Shown: positions 1-13,100, counted from the stretch's first letter. The stretch is DNA of 64,000 bases from Montifringilla adamsi (GCA_017590115.1 JAGGNK010015336.1:62001-126000), one strand, 5' to 3'. Numbers and translations: made by a program. The notes: generated by a model not told the origin, from the letters alone.

Positions 1-186
1 ATCTTTAGAGCCTGCTACACTTCTTTGTTCTTCTTTGTGCTTTGGATATATGCCTTAACTTGCCAGAGTCACTGGATTTCCTGACTGATTGTTTGCAATG
101 CCCAGCTGTGTTTTTCCTGCTTCCCTTGCTTGCTCACCCCAATGATCTGCCCAGGTAAGGAGCTTAATCCCAGTGTCTGTTGTGTC
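1..186 (-). other. Intron sequence 3' of exon w18 (partial)
   Basis: Beginning of the intron that leaves the window on the left. Nothing else recognised. Confidence 0.7.
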
Positions 187-192
187 ACTTGC
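187..192 (-). promoter_or_regulatory. Non-canonical GC 5' splice site
   Basis: Minus-strand GCAAGT directly after the last codon AAG of exon w18. All other positions of the site match the U1 consensus perfectly, as is usual for GC donors. GC donors are often weaker and associated with alternative splicing. Confidence 0.8.
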
Positions 193-246
193 CTTTTGAC
201 CTGGAAGCCCTGGAAGCCCACTGAGTCCATCTTTGCCAGGCAGCCC
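193..246 (-). CDS. COL22A1: COL22A1 exon w18 (54 bp), helix, with a GC donor
   Basis: Reads GLPGKDGLSGLPGLPGQK, six perfect triplets. The acceptor is TCTTGTTTAG. The expected donor position reads AAAAG|GCAAGT, that is GC rather than GT. It fits the known consensus of GC-AG introns (AG|GCAAGT), and a GT donor elsewhere would break the 54-bp, Gly-phase rule. It corresponds to human GPPGKDGPNGPPGPPGTK by order. The next exon lies off the left edge. Confidence 0.88.
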
Positions 247-1224
247 CTAAACAAGAGGAAAACATAAGCTCTAAGTGCCAGTTCTTTAAATTGTTACCAG
301 CAAACTCAGCATAAATATGCTGAGCTCATCCCTCCTGCCACCCACCTAAGTTAAAGAAAAGATGCATTTTGGTTTGATTTTTTTTCATTTTTTTCCTTTC
401 TCAAAAGACACAAAAATTCTCACACTGTACGTATTTGCTCTGCCCTTTCTTTCAGTATCCCAGTTTTAGTGAATGACCACTGGATGTCAGCATTGTTACA
501 GAGAAACTCCAGTATAGAACTTTTATGTACTGAGGATCTTTAAATTTTTTATGTACCTTACTTACATTTGAGCTTATTCTCTGTAAGTCCCTATTACCTG
601 TATCTGTATTTTTTTAACATGTTTCTCCTTTTAAGTCTTGACAATTTCTTATACAGTAGACAGACACCTAAAATTAAATTATATAGCACATAGTGACAGA
701 GTGGTTCAGCAAGATAAGAATTAAAATTACTTCCTGTAATGCATTTAAAATGGCAAGAAAAAAGTTTTCTTCCCTTTTCCAAGTGTCAGTCAATCCACAC
801 ACACTGCAGACTGTAGGTGGCAATTCTGTACTAAGTATTTAATTATTCAGTTTTTATGACTTAAGAACAACAAAAATTGCTACACTCTGCTAAATCTGAG
901 ATTTTAATCATGAGTTATTTGGCCTGACTCAGGAAATTCCAGGTTTGCAGAAACAATACTGTGTCAAATGCAAAAGGAATTTTAAAAGGTATCATATAAA
1001 GAAAATATCATGATCCAATTGCATAGGAATAGTGGGGCTGCACCTGGTAAAATTCTTATTCAGAAGAGGTATCTGAGATTAATTTATGGATTAAAAGTGA
1101 CAGTATTGGAGCCCATGTTAAAACCGTGTGTGCAGAAAAAACGTGGGAAAAAAGAAGACTTCAGAATTAAACTATCTCAAGTAATGAAGAACTGTGAGGT
1201 GAGGGAAACAGTTCCTCAACTTAC
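247..1224 (-). other. Intron w17-w18 (978 bp)
   Basis: AT-rich unique intron; nothing recognised. Confidence 0.85.
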
Positions 1225-1278
1225 AGCTGGTCCAGGTGGTCCAGTTTTACCAGAAACTCCAATCTCTCCTGGCAGTCC
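1225..1278 (-). CDS. COL22A1: COL22A1 exon w17 (54 bp), helix
   Basis: Reads GLPGEIGVSGKTGPPGPA, six perfect triplets, with acceptor TTTCATTTCTCAG and donor GTAAGT. GLPGEIG..GK.GPPGP matches the human alpha-1(XXII) string GLPGEIGFPGKPGPPGP as I remember it. Confidence 0.93.
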
Positions 1279-1633
1279 CTGAGAAATGAAATCAGGAGAA
1301 AAAATAAATCAGTATTTCTGTTCTCTGCAGGAATCTCACTGGAGATTGCTGCTTTCACTTGAAGTGCATTTTTCTCTTCCACTGCAGTCAGGTCATGGTT
1401 GTGGGGAGTCCTGGAGACCCTGAATTATCCCCAGGAAGCACCAACGTGGTTCCAAGGCTCAGCAGGGAGAAGCTGTGCTCTAGGACCAGTTGTGGCTTTG
1501 CAGCAGAGAAAACATAAGAGAAACCCCACATTGCCATTAACTCTGTTGCCTCTGAAAGCCATGACCTAAAATTTTCTCCAGCTGTTTTTTTCTTCTTCTT
1601 GATATAAAACCAAATCCTCCCAAGCTTTCTTAC
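1279..1633 (-). other. Intron w16-w17 (355 bp, shortest here)
   Basis: Compact intron with no recognised repeat. Confidence 0.85.
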
Positions 1634-1687
1634 CGGTGGCCCAGGCGGTCCCGGGGGTCCAGCAGTGCCTGGGGGCCCTGGAGGTCC
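1634..1687 (-). CDS. COL22A1: COL22A1 exon w16 (54 bp), helix
   Basis: Reads GPPGPPGTAGPPGPPGPP, six perfect triplets with four GPP, likely the most thermally stable part of the visible helix. The acceptor is CTCTCTTGCAG and the donor GTAAGA. The exon is GC-rich with several CpGs, unlike its AT-rich flanks. It agrees with human GPPGPPGVPGPPG from memory. Confidence 0.93.
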
Positions 1688-4600
1688 CTGCAAGAGAGGA
1701 AACAAAGTCAATTTATCAAATTCTCTGGAAGGAGCTGAAAGCCTCAGGTCCCCTCTGGTGTAATAGGGGCCCTGTAGGAAACAGGCAAAAGCACTGAGCT
1801 TTATTTGCTTAAGTTCTACCCAAAAAGTGCAAGATGCCAAAGCAAGGGGCCATGAACACAGGTAGAACATTTTCTTCTGCTTAAGCCACTGCTGCCATTG
1901 CTATAAAGGGAGCTCCATCCGCCACTCCAGTACAAGAGAAAGAGAAGTGGAAGGCCATCAGTGATAGCATACAACAAAAAGCTTGACTAGTGGGATTCCT
2001 TGGAGCTTCCAGACAAAATTAAGCTTGATTCATGTTGTTTCAAAGTGAATAATTTACCTCTAAAAAAATAATTGCTGAAAGCAACTAATGAACAGGCTTG
2101 TGGTTTGAGCATGCCTTTTTTGGGAGGATGGGGTTAAAAACACAAACCCAAAAGAAATGCTGCAATGACTCAAGTGTCATAAAACAAAATTTGCCACCAT
2201 TTTGTTGCTCAACATCAACCTGGTAGGTAGTAAAAGATCCTCACAAACTCATAGTTTGATGAACACATTCAGTTGGAAATATCTTAACATTCTTCTTCAT
2301 TTCCCTGCAACAGATGTTTCTCTTAGGAGAAATATTCACTCAATAGATACCTGGTTTAAAGATGGATCTTTTTTTATGCATCAAGCATATTGTTAAATTT
2401 GGCTTCCTATGAGAGATTTGTTTCCAGCCTTGACAAATCTTATGTTGCTTAAGATACAGAGGTGCTTGTTACTGCCAGCTTCGCCTGTAGACAAGACAGG
2501 ATTTCTCCTATGCTCAGAATGAAATGTGTTAATGTATTTTTTGGATCAGGACCTGAGCAAACAGCAAGAGAAACGGACATGTGACTGAGCTGAAATTTTA
2601 CCCTGCCTGCCTTTTTCTGTCTTTCTAACATGACAATCTCACTAATTTTCAGTTTTCAGCATACAGGGAGTTCTGGTGTGATTCTACTTAGAAAACAACA
2701 AACCACCCCACTGAAAACCTCTGTAAAGATTTGAAACTGAGCAACTGATACTAGACAGACAGCATTTTCTCTGTCCTCTTTCAATATTAAGGTATTACAA
2801 GTCATAGATCAATATTAGCATTTATTTTTAATGAAAAATGTAGATGATGAGAAGAAAATGGTGTAAAAAGGTGAGGAGAAAAATCTATTTGAGGCATGGT
2901 TTGGCAGAGATGGCAGGTAAGTGATCTTATAAAATACATTCACAAGCTTCAGCCAGGAGCTAAGACAGTCTCTCACCAATAGATGGGGCAAAGGGTCCAG
3001 AAAAGGAAACTGTAGCTGCACTTGCCTCATTGCAACTCAGAACAGACATGGAGTTTTCCTGTCAACAACACTCTCACTTGCAGAGTGCCTTCAGATGCAC
3101 TGATGCTGATGATTTAATTCCTGGGGAGTCCTACAGTTGGATCCTGCAGTTAGAGATTCTACACCCATCAAGAGATACCTGATCAAGACCATCCTTCACT
3201 TACAAAGGCTTCACCGTTCAAGGAAAAGACTCAACAGTCCAAATAAACTCAGCACAAGAGAAAATACTACACACAGACACAACTGTGTGCAGCCACAGCT
3301 GGATGGAGCAAACACACACCAAGGACATGGAAATTCTGCTTGGCCCTGCTCCACCTCTACAGGGCACTGCTGGGAGGCCCTACAGAAGGTATGGGCTCCA
3401 AGAGGGGGCTTCCATGAAGAATGGGGGAGTACTGGGAAAGAAAGTAAAACTTTAGAAAAACTACAAACTGATTCAGATTAGACTATGTGTAAATTTGCAG
3501 ACTTCTTGACAATTCCATCAGCTCCTTCCTGATAATTTAATTTTGTTCTCTCTCTGTCAGTAAGTGAACTGCCTCCCACCAGGAAGCACATCTTTCCTAG
3601 CCCTAAACCAGGGAATTTCTATCAGGAGGTGAAAAATGCCAGTCAGGACCCAGCCTCAGCCCAAGCAATCCCAGGTATGTTGTGTTACCCCACACTGTGA
3701 ATTGGGAGGGGTCAATCTGATCTAAAAGCAAAGTCTTACTCCAGCATCTGTCAGCAACCAGTATAATCCCTAAAATGTGAAGTGCTATATCCTCCTCATC
3801 CCAGCTCTTTCTCACAGTAAGTCTTGGTATTCTCACTATCCAAGACAATTTCTAATTACTCTCTAAAACTTTCCATATCCTAGACCACAGTAACTTTATG
3901 CAACTGTAAGTCCTGAAATTGTATCCCACTGATCCTTTTCCTAAATTGCCACGAATAATTCAATTTCATTGTCCTCCAAGAGATAACCACCCAAGGATAT
4001 CATGCCCAAACTGGTTTACAGGTAGCCTCGCCATGTGTTGTACCAACAAATGCCACACCCACTAATAGGAAGCTCTTCTGATAGAATCTTCTCTGAGGTG
4101 GAGACAGAAAGAACAGTTTTATGGAATGACCACCATTATCCCTTGGAGATGAACAGGGTGCTGTCAGCCTGCTCCAGCTGACTGCACACAGCAGTCACTG
4201 ACTGTCCTACTGGGTTTCCTGCTTTCTGCTGCCTGGGATACAGCAAGTGATGGGACAAAGTGAAATAAAATGGCAGAAATACATAAAAAATATCCCTTAC
4301 AGAGCACTCCCTTTTGCTACTGTGCAGAAAATTTCTGCTTCACTTGCGTATCAACATCTCATATTGTAGCCCTTCTCCTGATTTCCGATTATAATCCAGA
4401 GGAAGTATTTTTTTTTTTAATATTAGAATTCACCAAACTGACAGAATCTATTTATGTTTTAAAAAACCCAACACGATAAAACTACAGCAGCAGGACTGTG
4501 TGTAATATTTACCCCAAAAAAATCTCACACCATCTGTTTTCTTTGCTTCCATTTTTAAGTGAATCCAGATTAAAGCACCTGATTTACACAACCACCTTTT

Positions 4601-5879
4601 TCAAAGATTATTTGATGAATTATACAGATGAGAGTCCCTATCCCAAATCCAGACCACAGTGTTGTCCTGTTAAAACCCTGAACCAGAAGAAAATATCACA
4701 GGGTGTATTTTTTTTTACGGCTGGTAAACTCTTTGACATGTGGTTTGTAAGTGTTGAAGCAAGAAGTGATACATGAAAACTTGATTTTAGAACAGATCAA
4801 CACAAACTCACTTTGGAAAACAAATGCAAAACATGGAATTTTTAAATAAAATGTTTAGACCAGAATATTTTCAAACTGCTGTTCTGAAACAAAAATATTT
4901 CAAATGTTTATTAAAATCTAAAATCTAAATATTGTGTAGAGGCATATGTGTTTTGGGATAGGATATCTTTAAAAACATTGTGAAGGGTGGATTTTTTTCA
5001 GGCTTGTGTTTCATCCAGCCCATTCCTTAGGCAATGTAATGCAGTGACAGTGCTCAGGAAAGAAATCTGACACTGTTCCTACTGGAGACACAGCTGTATC
5101 TGTCTTCCAGAATCCACTCTCCAGTGCTCTCCTCTTCCACCTTGCTAGAAGATGGGCTGGGAAAGGCAGGGATTTTAAGATTTAGGTTGTGGACTCCCTA
5201 AGGAGGCTCTGAGAAGGAACAGAAACCTTTGTCTGTGACTCCATCAGTAGGCAGCTGGGCCTAAATCTCTTTTCCATGAAAGAAGGGATGATTAAGTCTT
5301 AAAGGGAGGTGAACAAATGACATTCCACAATGAAAACTGAAGTCTGATGGTTTTCCCAGACACCTGAAGGCAAAGCCTCAACAGACATATTATCTGTGTA
5401 TTATTCCATGCTGTTGACTGGATTCTCTTACACTATGACAAAGGTTTAGATAAGCCCTTAACCCATATTAAAACAGTTTCTGGTCTGGGCTGCTAATGCA
5501 GTGTAGCACTTCACATACACAGAAGCATTCTGTCTGCTGCCAAAATGAGAGCTAAATGGGTAACTGAGGATGACAGCCTTTCCCCTTCCACTCTCTCTTC
5601 CTGTCTCCAAAGACATTCCCCACAATTTCACCTCTTAGAAAGACCCCACAGACCCTTCCTGTTGCCTTTGTGCTGTCTTTCCTTTATTTACATCCCTTTC
5701 CCATCAGAAATGAAGCTGTTGCAGCCAGTTTTGTGGAGCAGTCCACATGTCTCACTGTCTCCTTTGCTACTGAAGCGCTCCATTTCTCCTCTACAGCATC
5801 TGAGTGGATTCCAGGATCATCTCCTCAAATCTGCTTTTCATTTCTCACCCCAGCCACTACTGCTTGAATTGGAATTATA

Positions 5880-6090
5880 CAATCAGAGAATCATTGTGGT
5901 TGGAAAAGACCTCTAAGACCCTCCAACCATCAACTCAGGGCTGCCACAGCCGCTGCCAAATCACATCACATCTCTAAGTGCCACTTCTTTTAAATAGCTC
6001 CAGGGACAGTGATTCTACCATTTCCCTGGGCAGCCTGATCCAGTGCTTGACCACCCTTTCAGTGAAGAAATGTTTTCTCATATCCAATCT
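5880..6090 (-). mobile_element. CR1 LINE 3' fragment, inverted
   Basis: Recognised by the order of CR1 landmarks on the plus strand: AGAGAATCATTGTGG, TTGGAAAAGACCTCTAAG, CTCCAGGGACAGTGATTC, CCCTGGGCAGCCTG, then AAGAAATGTTTTCTCAT. This is the 3' untranslated end, truncated at its 5' side and well diverged. Confidence 0.8.
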
Positions 6091-7929
6091 AAAATGGAAA
6101 TTATGATTATTTTCTGTAATGCTGCATTAGAGCACTGTGTTTCTCTCTCTGCTTAAATCCTATCTTACAAATACAAAGGTAAGAGAACTTATAAAAAAAA
6201 GCTGTGGCTGATGTCACTAAAAATCAAAAGTCTGAAGAGCCAACAGATGTGAACATTTGTCTACAATATATATCCCACAGTCAGCATCAGTGACTGTGCC
6301 ATAATTCATACACGGATCCAGTCTCCAGTCATTTCATCAGGTGGCATTGGAACTCAAGTACCAACATTAAATTTAAAGTTCTGCCAACAAAAAATTCTCC
6401 AGACTGTCTTTGCAACTCTTTAAAAGTATGGAATAAAGGTGACTTTGTACATAGCAGTCTTTCTAGGAGAGTTTCCTGCTTCCAGTGAAAGGCAGTGTTT
6501 GTTTAATTTAATCACTTAGTGTAAGCTATGGACACGATCTCTTTTGTCTACAGAGGAAGATTTATTTCCCCATGTGTTTGCTTGGAGTTGGTTGACTGAG
6601 TCAGTGCAGCAAATGAGAAAAAACAACTAAAAAAACCTCCTTTAATGTCTTTTGTTTCAGCACGATTAGCAATCTTCACAGGTGAGGACTTTTTTTGATT
6701 TATTTTTTAAAGGTATAGATCTTATTAAAGATCGCTCTGAGCAGTATCTTCCAATTCCAAGCAGCACTGGCAAAGTCTGAATTCAATCTGAGCTTTTCAG
6801 CTGGGGCCCACATCCTTTCCTTACATTTTGCAGTATTAACTTGCATTATAAAAAGGACATTAAGGACACTGTGTGTTTCAGAGGAGATAATTTATTTCCT
6901 GAATTACTTAAGAAAATCTAGGCTTGAGCTCACACCCTACAGACAAGTCTATACTAATTAAATCACTGCCAGCCAGGACTATAACAGGTACAGCTTGTAC
7001 TGGTCTCCCTCATAGGTCTGACTTACACTACCAGGTTATCTAGCACAAAGCAAGCCTCAGTAACAGCCCAGAGGTATTGCAAAGCAGAGCTATGGCATTT
7101 TTCTTTAAATCTCAAAGACTTTTGGTGTGTTTTGCTGTCTCCCAGGTGGCCAGCAAGTACCCACTCAGCTCAGGGAGCCTCTACAGTGGCTCAGTGGCCC
7201 ATTTGTAGGTGCCTGTTTTAAGAGAGCTTCAGGATCCACTGATGATATTAACTGGATCCTCATCAACAGGAGCAGGCACCTGCATCTCCATTCTTAACCC
7301 AAAAAGTGCTTGCATTTGGAGCCAAACCCTGGTAACTCCATGATACAGTTCAGAGTACCTGAGACAATTATTTCAGCCTAAAGTTCTCTACAGAAATGCT
7401 CATTTTTCAGTCTGCATTTGAACATCCTACTGCAATAGAAGTTGGGTCTATGATTAAGGTTCCTGGACACTAAAATAGTACAAATAAATAGTAACAACAC
7501 AAACACATTATTAAGTTCAGGTGTCTGTGTACTTGCTGCCAGAAAATTATTGAAGTCCAGACAGGAAAAAATATCCAGAGTTTCTATTCCATGGCTTAAT
7601 GATGTTGCAAGATGCACCATTTGTAAAGATGACTGGAAAATAAATGCTCATTTTTAAAGGTGCTGATCAGACAACATGAAACAAATAAGCAGATGGACAG
7701 GTTCAACACCACAGCTGATCTGGAAGGAAAAATAAATATTTAAAAATATTTTTATATTATTTGGTTTGAGTTGGTGTGTGCAAAGAGAGACAAAGCTACC
7801 CTGTTGCCACAAAACATCCCCAGTCTAGCAGGGAAGTTGCTTCCTAGATGCTTCTTCAGGGCTTGACAAATAATCTCTGGAATGGTCCTTGAGACTTGGA
7901 GTGACTTAACTGGAGTTCATCACTGGACC

Positions 7930-7990
7930 ATAGAATCACAGAATATCCTGAGCTGGAAGGGAACCACAAGAGTAGCCCTTAAGTCAGTTC
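7930..7990 (-). mobile_element. CR1 LINE 3' tip, inverted
   Basis: Starts CCATAGAATCACAGAATATC followed by GAGCTGGAAGGGAACCACAA, the 3' terminal 60 bp of a CR1. The sequence beyond 7990 no longer matches what I know of CR1. Confidence 0.7.
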
Positions 7991-8885
7991 CCTTCTGCAG
8001 CTTCTCAGTTGGACTGAGCAAGACAGCAACGATTTTTCTTGACAAAGCCCAATAATAACTTCAGAAGATCTTTCCTGTGTCCTTCAGCAACAATGAGCCT
8101 TCTAAAGCTCCTGTATCAATGCCTTCCTCTTGTCCGTACAGGTATCAATGTGGGGAATCAGGTCAGAAAACATAAATTTAAAATTGCAGAGGAAAGGGAG
8201 ACTATTTTTGTGTTCTAATCTAGTTTATGTACAGCCAACTCAAATCAGTTGTCCCTCAATACCATGGGGACAGCACAAGAACAGCTGACACAGACTTCCA
8301 TACATAACTTGAATGAATATCCATGTAACTACAGTATAAGAAAACCACTTTTCTTCCTGGGCATTTTTGGGGCATAGTCTAATTAAGAAAAAAAAAAAAA
8401 AAGAAAAAAATGCTGATAAAATGTTTTTAAAATCTAATGCCACAAAAAGTGCTGTTAAGCTGAAAAGCAGTTTTGTCACAAAGTGAATGTAAGCATTTTC
8501 ATTAAAGAGAAACAAGTAATATGTCTAGAACAGAGTGCCACTGCAGGAATAGGAACAATATTTTACCTTTCATTCAGTTAGCTTGGAGGAAGAGTCAATT
8601 TAAGTATCTCTTGATGGGGCACAAGCATTTTGTGCAGTTTTAATTAACACAAAATTTGCTAACGTTATTTAGCTTGTGCAAAAACGAAAATTACTTAATC
8701 CTGTGTCAGCAATTTTCACAGATACATTTATAAAATTGCTAACACATGCATATGTATGTTTAATTTGCAGAGAACTTGAGCTAAGTAAGTGTGACATTGT
8801 TTGGATGGATACTGTCAAGTATCTTAAAAATAATACATGGATAAAAAAATCTTCTCCAAAATGAAGGAAAAGAAAAAAATACAAA

Positions 8886-8934
8886 ACTTAACTAAAAAAA
8901 AAAAAAACAAAAAAAAAAAAAAAAAAAAAACCAA
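8886..8934. repeat. A-rich simple repeat
   Basis: Nearly pure A run with single C interruptions; low complexity, no coding content. Confidence 0.9.
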
Positions 8935-8987
8935 AAACCAACCAACCTAAGAAAAATAAGAAAACAAAAGCAGGGTGTTGGACTCAA

Positions 8988-9124
8988 CGATTCAAGAATT
9001 CAATAGGTGTTCGTGTACGCTCTCAGGCATAGGAAAGGATTCTTGGAGTGTCCTGTGCAGGGCCAGAAGTTGTATTTGATGATCCTTCTGAGTTCCTTTA
9101 AACTCAGAATATTCTATGATTCTA
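8988..9124 (+). mobile_element. CR1 LINE 3' fragment, sense
   Basis: Landmarks in sense order: GCTCTCAGGCATAGG, TTGGAGTGTCCTGTGCAGGG, TTTGATGATCCTTCTGAGTT, AACTCAGAATATTCTATGA. It ends at the usual CR1 terminus. Confidence 0.8.
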
Positions 9125-9469
9125 AAATCTTCTAAATCCATTAGAAACACTGTCTTCATTCTTGCAGGCTGCTGCTGAAATACTTGCAAATTAGATACTG
9201 TATGGAAAGAAAAAGTCTTAAAATATGAAAACCAGTATCAAATGGTCTTTGCAGGGCACAGTTCCCTGCTGTTCACAAGGGTCTTCACCTGCATGGGGCC
9301 TCCACCCCTTGGATTACCTCTGACATTCTCCACAGACAGGTGAACAGCTCTTTACAAAACTCCTGTCACAAAAACCAGTTCTAGATCATTCCTCCTGCTT
9401 TCAAGGGCATAAATTGCCAGGGCAAATAAATGAGCAATCAGTACCTGCTGTCTAGCAGTGTGATTCCTT

Positions 9470-9960
9470 CCCCCTCAGGGAAATCCCCAGAGCCCTCCCT
9501 TGGAGACACCATTCAGTTTACCCCACCTGGGCAGACAGAAAGCACTTCCTCATGGACTTTTGCTTAACACTGACCCATCCCAGTTCCTTTCCCCATATGT
9601 CCCAACTTCCCCTGGTTTCTCCTTTCCAGGTTTCCCCATTGGTTGTGGTGTCTTTGGTGGCCTGCCCCATTTTCCCTGAAAGCCAATGCCCTTTGCCCTG
9701 CCCTTTGTACTGCCCCCATGCCCGCCCCTACCCAAAACTTGTGCAGAGCACATGGTCTTGTCTTTTTTTCTGGTTTTAGTTTGGTGTGCTGAAATAAATC
9801 TCGCTGAAACTGGCCATATAAAAGGCCCTTCTGCCTCTCCTTGCTGACCTAGCTGTGGTGAGTGTGGTGTGTGCGGACTTGACTGCTTTCCCTCAATGCT
9901 TACCCGAGTGGCTTTTCCACAGGAGATGCTTTTTGGGGAATCAGTAGTAGCATCCACTAT
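9470..9960 (+). mobile_element. LTR-like block, possible ERV solo LTR
   Basis: A pyrimidine-rich stretch with CCAAT-type boxes (CCCATTGGTT near 9647, AGCCAATGCC near 9681), AATAAA at 9793 and CATATAAAAGG near 9825. This composition resembles avian LTRs. I could not define ends or a target duplication, and the TATA-like motif follows the AATAAA, which is unusual. Treat as tentative. Confidence 0.35.
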
Positions 9961-10792
9961 CTAAACCCCACACCAGTACAGCAGTGTGCTGCTTGTTGCA
10001 TTGCATCACCAACAGCTGTAGCAATGGAAGCTCATCATTCTTCCCCAGACTTTAGCAATTATTGAAATACAATCCTAAAGCCAATGTCTAGTTTGTTAAT
10101 TTACTATTGAAAGGGGAACAAATGAAATGCTCAGTTTTATTCTGAGCAGTCAGCTCAATGTGAGGTTGCACCTTTCCTGCTTTAGGACATTCCCATGGAT
10201 ATTTTTCTTATTGCAGGGGTGACCCTACAAAGTGATTCACGTCTGCTGAATTTGTCTCCAAAATTAGCAAGAAACTATGTCAGAGGTGTCAGTGTTACCA
10301 TAACACAGGGCCAAAGAGGCTGATCCGTGGTGGAGCCGAATCCTCTCTGATGATTCTTAACTTAAACTACTCTGTGTTACCCTTATGATGTTATGGTGCA
10401 ATTTGGAGCTCTAATTTGCCAAAAGCTTTAAAAAGAAGGAGTTAAGGGATCATTAATTTAAGGCATCTTCCTTCCTCACTAAACGCAAATCAGCAGTTTG
10501 CCTCTGGGATGATGCTGCTCTAAGCACAAGCAAGGGGGAAATTCCATACAACACAGCTGTCCTGGTTCCAAGGTGTTGAAAACCTCTGGAAAGCAAATGA
10601 AATTGCTGTCAGACAGACAGACATCTCTCAATCTCAACAAGATGAATTATTTGCATCTTAAAAGGAGAAACATGAACTTCAAATACAGTAAAAAGAAGAT
10701 CACACCGGCTGCATTGTATGGTTCCATGTCCTCTGTGGCCACCAAATCTGGTTTTACACATATTATAGGAAAATGAAGAAATCATTGCTTAC

Positions 10793-10846
10793 CTGAGGGC
10801 CAATCAGACCATTGATTCCTGGGAATCCTGGTTCTCCCTTTTTACC
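10793..10846 (-). CDS. COL22A1: COL22A1 exon w15 (54 bp), helix
   Basis: Reads GKKGEPGFPGINGLIGPQ, six perfect triplets, with acceptor TTGAACATGCAG and donor GTAAGC. It matches human GKKGDMGPPGIPGLLGLQ in pattern as I recall it. It has the only KGE pair downstream of the interruption in this window. Confidence 0.92.
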
Positions 10847-12615
10847 CTGCATGTTCAACAGAGGAGCACATATTAGAGAGCAGACCAAAAACTGCTATTG
10901 ATTTTCCAGTCTTTCACCACCAAACTGGTAAATCAAGGTAACATGGGTACACAAAACACAAAAGCCAGAAATGAAAACAACAGACACCATTTGGAAATGA
11001 AACCCCAGTTGTCTTTAACAATCCTGTATCTCCCAAATTGTGACAATAGCTGTAAAGTGGACAGCTGTTCTCACGCACATTGTGGCACCTCCTACATTCT
11101 GCAATCCCACCTGGCTTCCCCCTACAGAGGGCAAGGAAGTCACGGTGCTGAGATGCAGCCAAGGGAGGTGCCAAGTGTAAACATGGGCTGAGAGGTAATG
11201 CAGTGTCACTCTGGTCCCTTGCCCTGCTTCGTGCATTAAGAAATAAAATAATTGAGAACTCTGGTGCATGGTTGAACAGAAAAGATCCACAATCTCTAAG
11301 CTGGGAAACAGGAATCCCTGGAAAAATCCAGGAAAAATGAGGCATTTCTAGGTAAAGGTGGCATTAGCACCAAAGGGCAGAGCTCGTGGACTCCTCTGCA
11401 AGTAAAAAATATCCCTTCAAAGGAACCAGAGAACTCCACTGGTGCAAGGCAAGGACAAGCCAAGAGCTGGAGTACAACGCTGAGACAAGGTCACCTGTAT
11501 GGATGCTGGACCTCTGTGTCCCCATGGGTTTGATCTCAAATAATTCAAAAGGAAAAAATCCAACATGAGAAAAATGAGGAAGAAAGGATGGAGTAAGCAC
11601 TGGAGTTAAGGCAGAGATTGGATTTGTTTCTTACCCCAAAAGGTGACTTGGTATGTTACTTTAGGTAAGTCACATATTTTATAAAAATGATCTCTTCTTC
11701 CCTCTTATGTAACTGACACTGAATCATAAATATTTCTAAGGCTGTTAGTAATATAGTGGGAGGGTACAAGAGGAGTCATGTAAATATCTGCGAGACAGAC
11801 TTTTTCCTACTTTATTTCTGCTTCTCATCCAGACTGATTTTCTTTTCAGAAGAAAAAGATAATTAACAAAGTTTAATGTCCCTGATAATGTGAAGGGTCA
11901 AACATAAAATCTTCCCTTTACTTTTCTTCATTGAAAGATGTGCAGAAACAGCATCTATTAACAGCAGTTTTTTGCTGACTTAAATTAATGAAAAATCTAA
12001 ACCATCAAAAACAAAACAAGTTTTCATCATATTTTCCTCAGCTGTGACTGAGATTTATTATATGATGTGTCAGAATCAGTTATTTTAATTATTTTTCTCA
12101 TTAAAAAATCCCCAGCAACCATCCACCCTAAAACAATGAAAATCAGTGTTCATATACAGAAGAATTTAAGAAGAATATTAAAGGAGTGATTATAGGATCC
12201 TCAGGTATCAGAAGGAATTTGTAATCATTTGCAGGACTCAATATCAATAAAAATTTGAATTATATACTCCATCACACCTACGATTCATAAATGTTCCTTC
12301 TACTTTTCCAAGGTCCATAATTTCTTTTCTTGTCAAAGCCAACAAGATCTCATTTTTAATTTGAAGGACTCATGTCGCCACATGATTTAACATATGTTTT
12401 CTAGTTAAAGATGATCATTTTGCCCACTGCCAAGGTGACCATGCAAATGGCACTGTTAAAATACTCATTTAAATAAATACATAAGTTTATGAATAAAGCA
12501 TACAGGATGTGGTTTGGGGGGCCAGACACAGGAGATGAGCCACCTCCAGCTTCCTCTCCATGTGGGAGCTACATGCCAAGGTGGCTACTTCCAGAGTTAC
12601 AACACTGAGGCCAGA

Positions 12616-13008
12616 ACAGAGCATCACAGAATCCTGGAATCACAGAATGGGTCAGGTTGGAAGGCACCACAGTAGGTCATCTAGTGCAACCTCCCTGCTC
12701 AGGCAGGACCATCCCAGAGCAAAGCTACAGGATTGTGTCCAGACAATTCTAGAATATCTCCAGTGAGGGAGACTCCAGTGCTCAGTCACTTCATAGTAAA
12801 GAAGTTCTTCCTCATAGTCAGGTGGAACTTCCTGTGCATCAGTTCCTGCCTGTTCCTCTTGTGCAATTGCTGGGCACCTGAGCAGAGCCTGGTCCATGCT
12901 CTGACCCCTCCCTGTAGACACTGACAGACAGGGATGAGGTCCCTCAGTCATCACTTCTCCAGGCTAAACAGGCCCAGCTCTCACAGTTTTCGTCATAAGA
13001 GAGATGTT
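12616..13008 (-). mobile_element. CR1 LINE 3' fragment, inverted
   Basis: Starts with AGAGCATCACAGAATCC and GGAATCACAGAATGGGTCAG, then follows CR1 through AAGAAGTTCTTCCTCATA and TTCTCCAGGCTAAACAGG. About 390 bp. Confidence 0.8.
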
Positions 13009-13017
13009 GTAGTGTTC

Positions 13018-13100
13018 TTCTCTGTGGCTTGGTCCCAAGAAACACAGGTGGATTTGGCACCAGGAACAGAGGAAGCATCCTTAATTGTACCCATCAAAAC
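13018..13100. repeat. Copy A of an unclassified short repeat
   Basis: Shares TTCTCTG.GG, CCCA.GAA, ACTCAGGTGGATTTGG-like core, CAGA..AA.CATC and TTA.TTGT with a second copy about 0.9 kb away in the same orientation. Family unknown to me; it could be part of an LTR or an old transposon. Confidence 0.5.

Larger units (their letters stand above)
1688..10792 (-). other. Intron w15-w16 (9.1 kb)
   Basis: Contains inverted CR1 scraps at 5880-6090 and 7930-7990, an A-rich tract (8886-8934), a sense CR1 tail (8988-9124) and an LTR-like block (about 9470-9960). The stretches 1.7-5.8 and 6.1-7.9 kb look like unique intron. Confidence 0.75.

Noticed and set aside
1388..1870. 160-codon minus-strand frame containing collagen triplets
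   Set aside because: Only the 54 bp of exon w16 is coding; the rest is intron read-through on both sides of clear splice sites.
11640..11715. Possible MIR-like core (GTGACTTGG...AAGTCAC)
   Set aside because: Too short and diverged to distinguish from chance.
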